A stretch of 64,000 nt of DNA from Rosellinia necatrix (Eukaryota > Ascomycota > Sordariomycetes > Xylariales > Xylariaceae). Where the stretch lies: positions 4,378,001 through 4,442,000 of the forward strand of contig JAGYVD010000005.1 of the NCBI GenBank assembly GCA_021209875.1. Reading direction: 5' to 3'. A model generated the notes under the pieces. It was not told the DNA's origin and ran no database searches. It was given only the letters and a program-made list of their open reading frames with translations. The translations under genes were made by a program, and so were the position numbers. Shown here in pieces: positions 1 through 13,000 of this stretch (the stretch's first letter is position 1; each line of letters opens with the position of its first letter).

Positions 1-2062
1 TGGTATATAACTCCTTTGCTTTGTCTTTGCGAAATAATGGGTTTAATTATTAGATCCTTTTACTTTATTTATTTATTTATTCACATGCTTGGATCTATAA
101 CTAGGTAGGTATCTAGGTACCTAGCTACTTATCTGACATCAGAAACGATAGATAAGGTTTATTAGGCAAACACCATGACTCCTCTGCTTTGGCCCTGAAT
201 CCACGTGGAATTAACCCCTCCTTCCCCACTCGACCAGGTACTCACCAGGTACCTTACTTACCTTGGTAGCTATGTCGGCACAGCACCTGTAATTCTCAAA
301 CCCTTTCGCACCCCGGGTTAATTATCACTAAACACCTAAACTACCGTGTGCACTACTACCCACTTGGGTTAGGCAGGTAGGGCTTATCAAATGCTCTCCC
401 TTATCAGACCTGGCCCATAGGTACCTCCCTACCTAACTATTATTACCTAAGCGCATGCCTCTGTATGATAGTGACACCATACTACCTAGATGCCGTCCAA
501 TCAACACACTTTGTCTGGCCCCGACGCACCTTGGATCTTGGGCAATAACTAACTACCTAGGTAACATGCAATGTACTCTACGTGAATAAATAGTATCACT
601 AACTTCATACTACCGAACCTGCCTAATGGCTCCACCAGGGACTTAACCTACCTACATTTATCTGCCTCCATCTCAGTTGCAGCTACCCTGCTTGTGTGCT
701 TACTGGGTACATACTTTACTCTTTTTGCCCCTGCCTCATCTTTAATTTAGTGGGCATTCCTTGGACCAGCTAGGGTCAGCCGTCTAGACCCGAAGTCCGA
801 AGTCCTCGAGGTATCTAGCAGGTAAGCTGCTCACGAGGTTATCCTATTGTTTGGTTTCATGGGATATTGTAAATCTCATGTTAGCTGCTGAAAAACGATA
901 GCGATGAATGCAAGGATAATAAAAACAACTCGGACACGGCACACTAGGTAGGTAGGTACCTACCAAGTAGAAGTATAGAAGTAGGCAGACAGCACCACCT
1001 ACCTAGGCTTAGATACCTGATACTACAGGAGGCACTGACTTACTTAAGTAGCTACTTACCTAACTTACTTACTTATCTCACCTCTACGAATTGCTTGTGG
1101 GTTGCGCAATTCAAGATATAACCACCGTGGACTTAACTCAACCTGCTTACGATCTCCCTGCCTACCTACCTACCTACCTACTCTTTACCTACCACCTGTT
1201 ACTCTTACCTCTCTACCTGTCGTCTATCTAGCACCACCTAAGCACCTACCTCACCTTCTTAGTGTACGGGCACTTGCCTACCTTTTCGCGTCTTCACAGA
1301 TCCTACCTATTGCACTGCCTATTGCACTACATATTGCACTACACACCGCACTACACACCGCACTACATACCAGGTGCATACATACCTGGCAGTAGGTAGT
1401 CTACCAAGTACCTAGTAGGTAGGCAGTAATGCTAGTCTAAGTACTCGGTACTTCTTGCGTGAGGTAAGTGGATGTTTGCGTTCAAGACATCACGACCCAA
1501 GCGACGTTATGTTACTACTACCTCTGAGTAGCTCTCCCCCATCACGCCAATCCCGTCTTTAACCCACTTCACCTGCCTTGTCCCTCTCACCCCACCTCGT
1601 CCTCTCCCTCTTCTGGCGTATTCTTCCCGCATTCTTGTTTTTATTTATTTTGTTATCCCCCCCTCTACGCTCCTCTCGGTCCCTCCTTCCACCGTAGTGG
1701 ACAAGATCATGACAAGATCATAACGCTAACACCGGCCCATCAAGTTGCTTATCATAGGCATGACATATAGATAGAGCAGGGTGTGTCCAGCTTTAGCCCA
1801 ATCGGCCGATCGATTGACCGACCGACCGACTGATCCAAAACAACCAAAGACGATCGATACATGTATATATATACGTATATACACGCACTATATATATCGT
1901 GAAGAACCGACCGACCGACCGACAACCGGACAGTTTGTTCCTTATTCACGGGACGCTCCAAGCCCTTGAGTTGCCCGATATCGTACAAATACCTACCACC
2001 TGCCAAATACACGGCGAACTATCAAGCTACTGGGACCGAGGCAGCAGGGCTACTGGGGACGT

Positions 2063-2102
2063 CAGTGCATCAGTGCATCAGTGCATCAGGGCATCGGGGC
2101 AT
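2063..2102. repeat. 8-bp tandem repeat, five units
   Basis: Five consecutive units of CAGTGCAT: three perfect, then CAGGGCAT and CGGGGCAT. The repeat lies about 250 bp before the SAPS start codon, so it is probably in that gene's promoter or 5'UTR. Confidence 0.85.
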
Positions 2103-2195
2103 CGGATATCAGGACCTCAGTATTCAAGTGCACAACACGACACAACCACCACCACTGGTCCCCCCACCGATCTGCCCGCAGATCTGCTCGTATAA

Positions 2196-2219
2196 ACACA
2201 CACACACACACACACACAC
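2196..2219. repeat. (CA)n microsatellite
   Basis: Uninterrupted CA dinucleotide repeat of about 12 units, 137 bp upstream of the SAPS start codon. Confidence 0.95.
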
Positions 2220-2355
2220 GCCGCGCGTATCGACATAATACACCTCGTATGCTACCGCTAGGGCCCCACACATCTCGCACGGCATCTCCCGCTAGCTATA
2301 TCGTCTACCCTGCTCGTCATCCCGGCCGCCTCCTGTTCCCCCTGGCATCGTCACC

Positions 2356-5300
2356 ATGTTTTGGAGATTTGGCGGTTACGCCAACATCTCTACCATTGAT
2401 ACCATCCTCGACAAGCCCGACTTTCTGCTCGAGGATTTGCTGGACGAGAGTGACCTGATCCAGGAGCTGAAACAACACAACACCAAACTTCTCGAGTACC
2501 TCCGCCAGGACCGCGTCCTCGCCAAGCTTCTCGACTATGTCGTCGCTCCCAAGCCCGAACCCATAGAGAACCCCGAACACGGAAGCGACTCCCGCGACGA
2601 CGACGATGTCACGAAGAAGGGACGGTCCCTAGGTCTGCCCTTCGGCCGCCCCCGCGCCTCGTCAAGGACCACCAGCGACGGCAACGACGAGGACGAGGCC
2701 GAAAAGAAGCGTAATCGCTATGCCTACGTCGCCGCCGAGGTCTTGTCGTCCGACAACTGGTCCATCTATGAGTCCCTCATGGAGAACCGCGCCCTTCTGT
2801 CCGGTTTCTGGTCCTTCCTCACCCTGCCTGCCCCACTCGATCCCCTCCAGGCCAGCTATTTCACCAAGGTTAATGAGTCGCTCTTCGACAAGAAGACCCA
2901 CGACATGTTACACCTGCTCAGATCCATTGATGATGCCGTTCCGAATATGCTACGCCACGTCGACTGCCCGATGATTATGGATCTCTTGCTCAAGATTATC
3001 AGTCTCGAGAGGACTGAGGACGGCCAGGGTATTGTTGAGGTACGTATGCTGGCCTTGTTTTCTATCCCTTCCTGACCTTGTGCAATCCCCGCTGACACGT
3101 GCGATGGCCATGGTGTAGTGGCTCTACACGAAGGATGTCATTCCTGCGCTTCTTTCCTTTCTTGGGCCTGAGCATAGCTGGGCCACACAGACCGCCGCAG
3201 GCGACTTCATCAAGGCCATCATCACCGTCTCGGCCAACGCGTCGCAGAACGAACAGGCTTGCATTGGCCCCAACGAGCTCACTCGCCAGCTCGTCTCCGG
3301 GCCGTGTGTAGAAAGGATAATCGGCTACATGCTTGGCGGCGGGAACCCCCTGACCGTTGGCGTCGGTATCATTATCGAGGTTATACGAAAGAATAATTCA
3401 GATTACGACCCTGATGTGGGGGGTGATGCGAACGCTCAGCCCTCCAGCCGTGATCCCATCTACCTCGGCACTCTTCTCCGTCTGTTTGCCGAGCACGTTC
3501 CCGACTTCATGTCGCTAGTCCTCAATGCGCCAGCACAGAAGCAACGCCTCGACTCCACTTTTGGGGACAAGATCGAACCCTTGGGCTTTGATCGATTTAA
3601 GACCTGTGAACTCATGGCCGAGCTACTACATTGCAGTAACATGGCCCTTCTCAACGAACCCGGCGCCGAGCAGGTTATCGCGCGCCGAGACGAGGAGCGA
3701 CGCCGCTTGCGCCTCGACGGACGCCTTACCTCCGCGCGAGGGGAGGAGACACACTCTTCGGAGGACCTGACTATGCGTACCCGTCATTCTTCTCCCGATG
3801 ATGGCCGCCGGCTTGAGGTGACCAACGCATCGGACGACGACGGCTTCGAGGAGGTGACCCCATCCGGGGAAATGACGGAAGATACATCGCACGAGTTCAT
3901 TAAAGCGGAGGACGAAATCGCAGCTACCGCGGCCGCATCCTTCCTCGATAGGGACGATGACGAATTTGTAGATGAGCCTCTCAGCTCGCCACGGCTCCAC
4001 GTTCAAGACGCAACAATGGATGAGCCTCACTTCGAGATTCCCGAGCTAGTGGTCGCTCCCTTGTCTCCCAAGAAACCGGCAAAGATGTTATCAGCCTCGT
4101 CGCCACCAGTCGTGGGGCCGGGTGCCACGCCAGGGATTTCAGCACCGACGGAAATGACGGATTCAACCCCTACATCGACCGAGGCAGCTCATCCAGCTAA
4201 TGAGGCCGGTCCAGGACCAAGCCGCAGTATCCAGACAAGCGTCACTGAAGTCTCTCCAGAAGAGCCAACCGTGATGAAGGATGATTCCCTAGCGGAAGAC
4301 GCCACGGCAATTGAGTCTCCAAATGTTGAACCGGTACCTGCTGCCGAGAGCTTCGGGTCGGGTGTTTCCCAGATGGCCCAACCTGGCCCCATAGTTCAAG
4401 ACGCAGAGATGGAATCTCCATCTCGCGAGGATCAATCCCTCGTCAATAACCAGACGCCAGATCCAACCCCTTCAGCTGATGCGGCAGAGCAGGTCGAACC
4501 CGTTGTCGGCGATTTCTTGAAGAAACAGTTCGTCGGGAACAATGTTGTCCCCACCATCTTGGTAACGTCCCACTTCTACCCATCCATGTCTTAAATAATT
4601 CCGAGGTAAAATCTAACCAGCCGCTCAGTCTTTCTTCTTCCGATATCCTTGGAACAATTTCCTTCACAATGTCGTCTACGATATTGTCCAGCAAGTGTTC
4701 AACGGGCCCATGGACCGTGGTTTCAATCCTCATCTCGCTATTTCCCTGTTCGAAGCCGCAGACATCACCAACGCCATCATCAATGGGCAGACATCTAGCG
4801 AAAAGTCACAGGCTCAGAATAAGACCCGTATGGGGTTCATGGGGCATCTAACGTTGATCGCCGAAGAGGTTGTCAAGTTTACTGAGCGAAACCCTCCTGA
4901 GCTCTTATCCGATCTTGTTCTGGACCGTGTCATGAGCCAGGATTGGATCAACTACGTCGAAGGCGCCCTGGCGGAGACCCGGGAGAGGGATAATGCCGTC
5001 CTAGGTGGCGTGAGGCCGGAAATGGCCCTAAGCAATAGGCCGCAAATGGGTGGCAACCTCGGAAGTATGGGTCTGAGTAGCCTTGGGCTTGGTGGTAGCC
5101 AAGGCAGCGGATCCAACGCCCTTGCCGAAGCTGGCCTTAATGGCGGTGGTAACACGATGGACTTGGCGGATCACGGCAGTGGCAGCAGCCTCGGCCCTTT
5201 TAGCATAAGCTCGGGCCTTCTTACTGGCTCGGGATTCGGAAGTTCTAGTGACGAGGACGAAGACGAAGCTGAGGATAATGAGGAGGACGTGAATAACGAG

Positions 5301-6609
5301 GTTAGTAGCCCCTTTCACTATGTTCAAAGCGGTGCGCGTAGTGCTAGTTATCGCGCTGGCAAGCGGGGGCGCTGGGCTTAGAGTCATCAACCCAGCGGCC
5401 CTACCGGCCTACCATTCCCTCCTTATTTTCTTCAAGCGCTCTAGTATACTATACCGCACTCGCAGTCAAGCGTTGGATGTAGATTACTTCACTAGGATAG
5501 AGACATGGCTTCAGTCATATGCTCTCTGCCTGTGTTAGTGATTACAGTTTCGCTTTTTATGGTTCATGTGTGTAACCGGGCCGGGGGAACTAAGTAGTTC
5601 CTACCTCGGGGCACCGTTCATGCGCTCTGCTCCCGATTGAGTAGCGGATCAGGGCTGAGCAGATGACCCCGGCGATGCGATGGTGAAAGCTGTGATGCGA
5701 GTAATGGGTAGGAGGGATCCATCTATGCCGAACGCCATCGCCCCGGGCCATTTACTTGCTTCTTTGAGAGTCTTTTCACGCGTTTCTCGCATCCGAGAGT
5801 CCCGGCTAACACCCTCCTAGTTTCGTGCTTACACAGATCCACTCCATGCATCGTCCTCCATGGATCCGCCTTCGATCCCCCCGCCGCCGCCTCCTCCACC
5901 TCCGCTGAACATCCCACCTTCGCGCGCCCGCCTGCAGCTGGCTGCGCGGCTCGCTATGCACCAAAAAAGTACAGCTTCCTCCTCGGCCCAGCCGGCGGAC
6001 GCAGAACCCGAAGAAGGGCGGGGTGATACGGGAGGGGAACAAGGGACGGAGAGAACCATCCGCAACCCCTTCGAAGATGATGGCGAGGACGAGGTCGATG
6101 ATGATAGCGATGACGGGCTGGGCGAAGACGGAGGAAACATGGACGCCTGGGATTCGAGACCGTCGCGTGGGGGGTGGTGGCGCAACACGCTCCAGAGGAA
6201 TCGAGAGAGGTTCGGAGACGGGCGGGACGACTCCGATTCGGAAAAGGAGGACCGCGCGGAGGCGGACGACGACGACGACGACGAGTTTGGCGATTTTGCT
6301 ATGCCTGACGCAGACAGCGGGGAAAGTAGCCACAGTAAGGCAAGCGTGATCGTCAAGCCATTGCCGGTACACCCCCCATCTCACAACCCGAAAGGCTCGG
6401 CTTTCACGAGCCTATGGCCCTTCGGCTCCAAAGAGAAGGAGAAGCCGAAGGGCGAAGAGGCGGCGGTGGCGACTACGTCTACAGGAATGGCAGGCGATGC
6501 GGCACGCGAGGTAGAAGCGGGCGAGCACGACACCAAGATCAAGGCAACGCACGAGGCGGCGCGCAGGACAAGCATTGAAGACCCTGACGAAGACGAGGTG
6601 GTCATCTAG
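2356..6609 (+). CDS. SIT4 phosphatase-associated (SAPS) family protein, four exons
   Basis: This is a SAPS-family regulatory subunit of the Sit4/PP6-type protein phosphatase, known to act in cell-cycle progression and nutrient signalling. Inferred exons are 2356-3039, 3119-4561, 4629-5300 and 5821-6609, giving about 1,195 aa. The family's N-terminal signature is clear: MFWRFG at the start, then the region before and after DKPDFLLEDLLDE. The SAPS helical repeat region runs through exons 1-3, with a long Ser/Pro/Glu-rich insert in exon 2 (about residues 380-700). All junctions join in phase. Exon 4 opens with FRAYTDPL, then a polyproline run, acidic blocks, SLWPFGSK and an EDPDEDEVVI end, which matches how I remember the tail of filamentous-fungal SAPS proteins. 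The last intron is unusually long (520 nt). If it is not spliced, translation would stop at 5381 and give 959 aa. The ATG sits in a good CACC context. The fit of exon 4 is from memory of the family and has not been aligned. Confidence 0.9.
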
Positions 6610-9600
6610 GAGAGGGCCACGGACGGGATGACAGAGGTCGTCAAGCGCATCATTCACGTGCGCGGCACATCTTACAGGCGATAAGCGTGCCAGTCGCTGC
6701 TCCACAGCTACGCATGATAACTCGAAGGGAATTGGGGATAGTAAGGCAAGTGGAAGGCGGATAAAGCGGGGAGGCGTGGGAAAGGATGTGTATGTTTTGT
6801 ACTATAGGATGGAAGGGTTCGGATGTCTGTCCGTCGCCGTCGATATGACGGCTTGATGGTGGCGACGGTCTTGATATATATGTATACTACGTAGGCCTAC
6901 AACTAGGGCGTACCATGATACCGGCAGCCTTTTTTTGTCTTCTTGTGAACTGTAAGCCAGTCATAATAGGGGGTGCGGTCTATGATACGGGATATAGGTG
7001 AGAAAACTTCTCTCGTCTGGTTTCACCTCACCCCACCTGCAAACGTTCAGAAGATATTTGTTGATGGTATTACGTATGCGCTTGCCATTGTATTGTCTAT
7101 TGAGAGAGTCCTCTGTAACTAGATGGGCCAAGGTCATATCCTATTCAAGCCATCCCATGTCCGGTTATCGCATCGCGTGGTGGCCAGGCAGATCAGACAC
7201 ATAGAGGTGTGTATCTACAGGGTAGCTGGCACTACCTAGGTAGGTTCTTTGACGTGGGCTCGGTAGTTAGTTGGATTCATTACGATTGATTGATTGAGTT
7301 GGTGTAGGCCACCCTACCCGGTCCTTAACCTACCTAGGCACCCAGCCTATCTAGGTACCTACCTAGTATTACACTATACAGCAGGCACCTACAGCAACTC
7401 AATGAAACGAAACCAACAAATAACATAGTAGGAACCTCCCGGATGGAAGGTACCATGCTTACCTGAGGTCAGATACATACATGCAAGGTACCTTACTACG
7501 CTCTCGCTACCGTCTCGCTACCGTCGTACCTACGCTTTGATTCGGTATAGCATGTAGGGTTTAGTTACTTGTAGCTTGTCCGTCAGTCAGTCCTCTGCTC
7601 ATCCGCCCTCTACCACATATCTCGGTAGGTTCACTTACCTAAGTACCTAGTCAGAGCTGTCTTTTTTTGCAACACGGCCGCACCGGCCCTGCCGACCTTT
7701 TCCCACGTAAGCAACGCTCCAACCCATACGTAGCTCGTTTCGAGCCTTCACCTGCGTTTTGTGATTATTATTGTTCGAAATAAGCATTCGAAGTTTGGGG
7801 CAGGATTGGGTAATTAATCGTTTTGGGTACCTATACGGCATCGTTAACCTGTCCCGCCTGCTCCCCTCTGCTGCTGCTGCTGTCCCCCTTCCTTGGCTAT
7901 AGCCGATAGGCGGCTATTAAGCTTATAGGTGGCTATGAGCCGATAGGTAGTTACCGACCGATCTAAAAGAAGAAATTCCAGTTTCCGGGTAAAGCGGGTG
8001 CGGCTCCAACCTGTACAGCCTCACGTTCGTTATTGGGTGGATAGGTAGTTAGATGTCCCTTCTGCTGAGGCATCGCCCGTCTGTTTGACGGCAACATATG
8101 CCGTGAGCATGGAGCAGCGATGGGTGAGTGGGGAGCTAAGAGCTATACATGGCGCAACTCCTCCCTTCGCATTGGGCGCGACTGGCTGGCCGGCGCTGGG
8201 GCGTTCCGCCGGGGCGTTTCATGGTCAGCAGCAACCACCGCTGCGCCTCGGGTTTCGATATCACACCAACAATGACAAACTAATTTTCCAACCCAGGCAC
8301 GAAAACCAGGTATGCATACAGAAGCTATTGCTGATAACACACACGTAACCTAAGTAGGTAACTCTGTAACTAGCACTGTCAGACACCTAGATTAGACGTT
8401 AATACTACTACTACTAAGTAGGTAACTCCCACCTCCCACTGCTGACCTACCTAGGTACCTAACTTACCCACCTATACATACCTATTTACCTAGCTAGGTA
8501 CCTGGCGTAGGTAGTTGTTTGGCAAAGCATACATAACCTACCTGGGTACCTACACCATGGTCCATGTGTCGCGCCGCCGGGTCGTTATGGCGCAGGTTCG
8601 GCTACTTAGCTGGGTAACCTACCTAGGGAGGTACCAAAGAGAGGTATGCAGCAGCAGCGCAGCAGCAGCAGTGCAGCCTAAGCGCGTAATCTAGGCCGTG
8701 AAGATTACCATGACCTTGCTCTGACCTGCCCTCAGCGCGGGCGACCTTCCTGGACTACCTTCCTAGACCATCTGTCTACAGTGACGCGCCAGCGGTAGCG
8801 TAGCTCTAGACTGCCACCCTGCCCAGGGACTGGCGTGACTGGGTAGGGCCATGTACAGGCGCTATGAAACTGGGTGGTGAGCTACCGAAGCTACCGAGCT
8901 GCTGACGCCTCCACCGATGTCTTTCTTGCATGTACACTCCTAAGACGCCCCATTGGCCCTCCCAGGTGGCCCTGGCTGCCCTGGCTGCCCTGCCCTGGCT
9001 GGCACGTTAGCCACCCGGGGACCCAGAAGTCTGACATACCCCACCCCCCCTCCCCCCTGGCTACTGGCCCTACACTACCTCCACTCCACTACCTGCAGTA
9101 CTTTCTCATGCGGACTCGAGCATGACGATCCAGTGCCCGTTATGGTGTCCGTCGCCGGTCCGCCTTCATCGACCATCGAACAACTAGTGGTGGATAAAGA
9201 GTCCCGGTGGTGTAGAGTGCACGCACGTACTGTACACGGGCGAGATGGAGGTAATAAATATACTTAACTACCTACGGGAGGTGGGAAGAGAACAGCCTAC
9301 CTAAGTAAGGACTTACCTAACCAAGGCATCCAAGGTCACTTTGCCTACTTGCCTACTTGCCTACTTGCCTACCTGCCTACCTACTTCTAACCTATCTTAT
9401 TTTACACTACCGACCTACCCAGTCCAATCATCCACACCCATCGTCTTCATAATCCCAATCATAATCCCAATCCCAATCCCAATCCCAACAAAAACCCCAA
9501 CCCCGATACCATTACCAATACGTACTTACCTACCTATACATACTAAGACCAAGACCAAGACCAAGACCAAGACCAAGACTCGGGACTAAGACTCAGGACC

Positions 9601-10065
9601 AAGACCAACCGTGACCGACCCCGACCTTCCTCACAATAATATATCCAAGTCCCGCCTCACGTTCATGTTCTTATTAATCCTACAGCAGGATAGGTGTGGC
9701 AACAACAGTGTCTCCCCGGATCCGCGTGAATTGCTCGCTCCCTCTGACTCTCGGTCCCCCGCCTCGATTCCCCCCGTTTCCCGCTCCTCGTCCGTCGCCT
9801 CAGGCCTACGCAGCCACTCGTAAGCGAACGCTGGCCCGGCGTGCTCGAGGTCGGATGAGTCCGCCACGCTAATCTGACGGATCCCGTGTGTCGTCCGCCT
9901 TGACGTGCGTGCTATGTGTTGTAGGGACCAACGGGTAGACCAGTCCGCATAGACCAGTCCACATAGACCAGGCCGCGCGTGAAGTATGCCAGTCTTTGAC
10001 AACAGCGCCCTGACCAGAGCCCTCACCAGAGTCCGTTGACTGGATGTGTATGTCGCCTCGCCAAT
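6610..10065. other. Non-coding region between SAPS gene and NRPS-like gene
   Basis: There is no supportable gene in these 3.4 kb. CCTA/TAGG runs cluster at 7230-7390, 7490-7660, 8345-8530 and 9240-9400. Other repeats are an AATCCC-type tandem array (about 9445-9490), a CAAGAC hexamer array (about 9545-9610) and a roughly 14-bp repeat containing ATAGACCAGTCC (about 9930-9975). The last lies just upstream of the NRPS-like start. The many short ORFs are low-complexity translations of these repeats. Confidence 0.55.
9541..9610. repeat. CAAGAC hexamer tandem array
   Basis: Tandem copies of the hexamer CAAGAC/ACCAAG that become interrupted towards the 3' end. It follows a separate AATCCC-type array at about 9445-9490. 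Both lie 450-600 bp upstream of the NRPS-like gene. Confidence 0.85.
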
Positions 10066-13000
10066 ATGGCCAGCCCAGCATGGTCGTCCCTCTCAGCCTT
10101 GCCTCGACTCGATACCTCCACCTACGCCCTACGAGATGGCCCCGAACAGCATGAGGACGCCCGCGAGAGCAGGTCGGCCCAGGAAGCCAGGCACCTGCCC
10201 CGTAAACCCAGCAGTTTCTTATCCGCCGCAGACTCCGCCTCGGTGGCTAGAACAGATAGAGGAAGTACCCCGGATCTCTTCAGATCCGTTGCTGATGCGC
10301 TCGGCGTCGACAGGAACGAGCTGCCGCAGCCCTTTTATGGCATTCCTTGGGCACACGATGACGACGATGACGACGGGTACGATGACGGTGACGGTGACGG
10401 CCGAGAGAGAGACGGCGGTGGCGACCAGCACGGCGGGGTCCACGAGACATCATCCACCTTCATACGCCGCCAGCCCGGCGCCGTTCCCGTGCGCCGGGAT
10501 CGTAACGATTCCGCAGCCTCTGCCGTGTCGCCTTATTCACAGCCATACCATCCGGGGATCCATGGGCGCAACCCGGTTGCCACCGAATCCGCTGCCCCCG
10601 CGAACGGTCACCCTGGTCGGTCTTCCGCCGAGCCATATGGCGACACGTCCCGTCCGAACCATCTACTCGTAGAATCCGCTTGGCAACCCGTGACATCTAA
10701 GGATTTCGTTGAGGGTCGTGACCCTCGCGCTGTGCCACTTCGGCCCGGAGACGAGAGGAGTGGGATGGCATTTGTCGAGCGAGAGAGTATGACGCCGCCG
10801 AGCCCGTTTCCCTCCTCGGGCCGTCCCAGGCTGGCATCTATCGTCAGCCCATTAGAGCCGAGCTCACCAGAGAGCAGCGTCAAAAGCCCCAGGTATCAGG
10901 GGTCGGTGTATAGCAATCCCCCGGCTATCCCACCCAAGGCTCCTCGTAGACTACGTAATGATGTCGAACAGGCCCTCACGTCGGATAGCGGTGTATCTAG
11001 AGCTATTGTAGTGAAGCCGAAAGCCGGGCTTTTCGAGGGGCACCTCGTCGCGCTGCTCACCCTGTCGGATGGAGGACCCGGTGGTTCGTCGGATCGCATT
11101 TGGAAAGAAGGCAGCGAGATCAAATTACAGAATGCTTACTATACAAGAAATCTGCCCTCGATCCGGAGAGCTGTCGAGTCCCAACTTGCGCCCGAATCTA
11201 TCCCGAGCGTCTGGGTTCCCCTAGAACAGATGCCCCTAAATGAAGGGGGCCAGATTCTCCGCAGAATACTGCAGACATGGATACAAAATGCGAATGACGA
11301 TTTATACCGACGCATCGTGTCTATCGAATCGAAGAGCGCATTAAGGAAGCCGTCAACCACGTGGGAAAGGCGTCTTTCCAGGGCTGTGAGCAAGGTGCTG
11401 CGCGTCGAGCAGGACGATATCGGCATGAATCTGTCCTTTGCCAATCTAGGAGGAGACCCGCATGCGGCAGAAGAACTCGCGGTGCGCTTCCAATCGCAAG
11501 GCATCTCCATCGAAGCCCGACATGTAATGGAGGCTCCGAGCTTGACCGATCTGGCCGCGCTCGCTAACCCTGAGGAGGCGCGCTCTCAGAAGCCAGAAGA
11601 AATCGTGTCCGGGATGTTCGACCTGTCCCCTATGCAATACCTTTATTTCTACACACCCATGGGAAAAGATACGGCACGGCGGAAATCGAGCGATGGTGAT
11701 TACCGGTTCAATCAAAGCATATTGTTGCGGTTGAAACAGAGCATCGGAGTAGAGGACCTACGAGCCGCCATCGAGGCCGTCGTAGACCACCATAAAATGC
11801 TGAGGACCCGTTTCCGCTTCGCCAACGGGTCTTGGTGGCAGTCGACCGACCCGACCACCTCCACTTCATACCAGTTCGCACACCACCTCGTCGGTACGAA
11901 TGCAGAGCTCGAGTCTGTTGCCACGGCCGCCCAGTTTGCCATCAACATTGAACACGGCCCCGTCTTCGCGGCCCACCACTTTCACACCAACGATGGTTAT
12001 CAGCTCCTTTACTTGGTCGCTCACCACCTCGTTGTCGACCTCAAGTCGTGGCAGGTCGTGGCGAACGATCTGGAGAGATTACTCACGGATGGCCATCTCG
12101 TCTCCCAACATTCCCTTACCTTCAAAGAATGGACCCTACACCAAAAGCACCGCGTCCAAACGTCAACCGACGTCATCGACCTCGCATTCGAGCTCCCGGC
12201 GCGTAACTGGGAGTATTGGGGCGTCAAAGATACCCTGAACACGTATGGCAGTACAGTTGCCTTCGGGTTTACCCTCGAATCCGAGGTGACGTCTGTGCTA
12301 GAAGCGGCCAATAAAGAACTCAGGACGGACTCCTGCGACATATTCATGTCGGCCCTCCTCCTTTCTTTTGCGCAAACATTTCGAGATAGATCGGCACCCA
12401 TTCTCTGGAATCAAGAGCACGAGCGAGCCACCCTGGATACGAATCGTGATATATCCGCGACGGTAGGCTGGTTTACTTACCTATGCCCCCTTGTCGTGAA
12501 TGTGTCGCCGACGGATGATGTCTTCACCATTTCGAGTCGCCTCAAAGACGCGCGCCGAGCCGCTGCCAAGACTAGTTTATCACATTTCACAGCCAACCTC
12601 ATCGACGCCCCATCGGCAGAGTCTTTCGCGTTCTCTCACTGCCCTCTCGAGCTCATCTTCACATACGCCAGCGCACTGCAACAGGTGAAGAGTCAGAATG
12701 CCGTCTTCGAAGAGCTTGAAATCCCGGGCAAGGCTATCGGCTCTGATACCGCGGACGTTGGACAATCGGTCGGCCGAATTGCCATTTTTGAAGTGTTCGT
12801 CTCGATGGAAGAGGGCGAGGCGAAACTGAAGTTCTTGCATCATCGAGACTCAAAGCATCCAGAACAGATACAGAATTGGATTCGTACTTATGAACGAGTC
12901 CTGCGCCAATCTATCGGGAGGCTGAAAGACTATGCACCGGGCCTTTCTATGTCAGACGTTCCCTATTTGGGCGTCACGCCCGAAGGATTGAACCAGCTCA

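Larger units (their letters stand above)
1..2355. other. Non-coding upstream region with CCTA/TAGG tetranucleotide runs
   Basis: No gene is recognisable here. The first 1.45 kb carries many short runs and palindromes of the CCTA/TAGG tetranucleotide (for example around 100-125, 945-965, 1005-1080 and 1140-1175). A degenerate 12-13-bp tandem repeat built on ATTGCACTACA lies at about 1309-1372. (CGAC)n tracts occur near 1815-1830 and 1908-1925. An 8-bp tandem repeat lies at 2063-2102 and (CA)n at 2196-2219. The last few hundred bases are C-rich and probably hold the promoter and 5'UTR of the SAPS gene starting at 2356. The small ORFs across these repeats are low-complexity and not credible. Confidence 0.6.

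Noticed and set aside
5806..6384. Long minus-strand ORFs opposite the last SAPS exon
   Set aside because: They are shadows of the acidic, codon-biased coding exon. Their products are Ser/Arg repeats with no domain.
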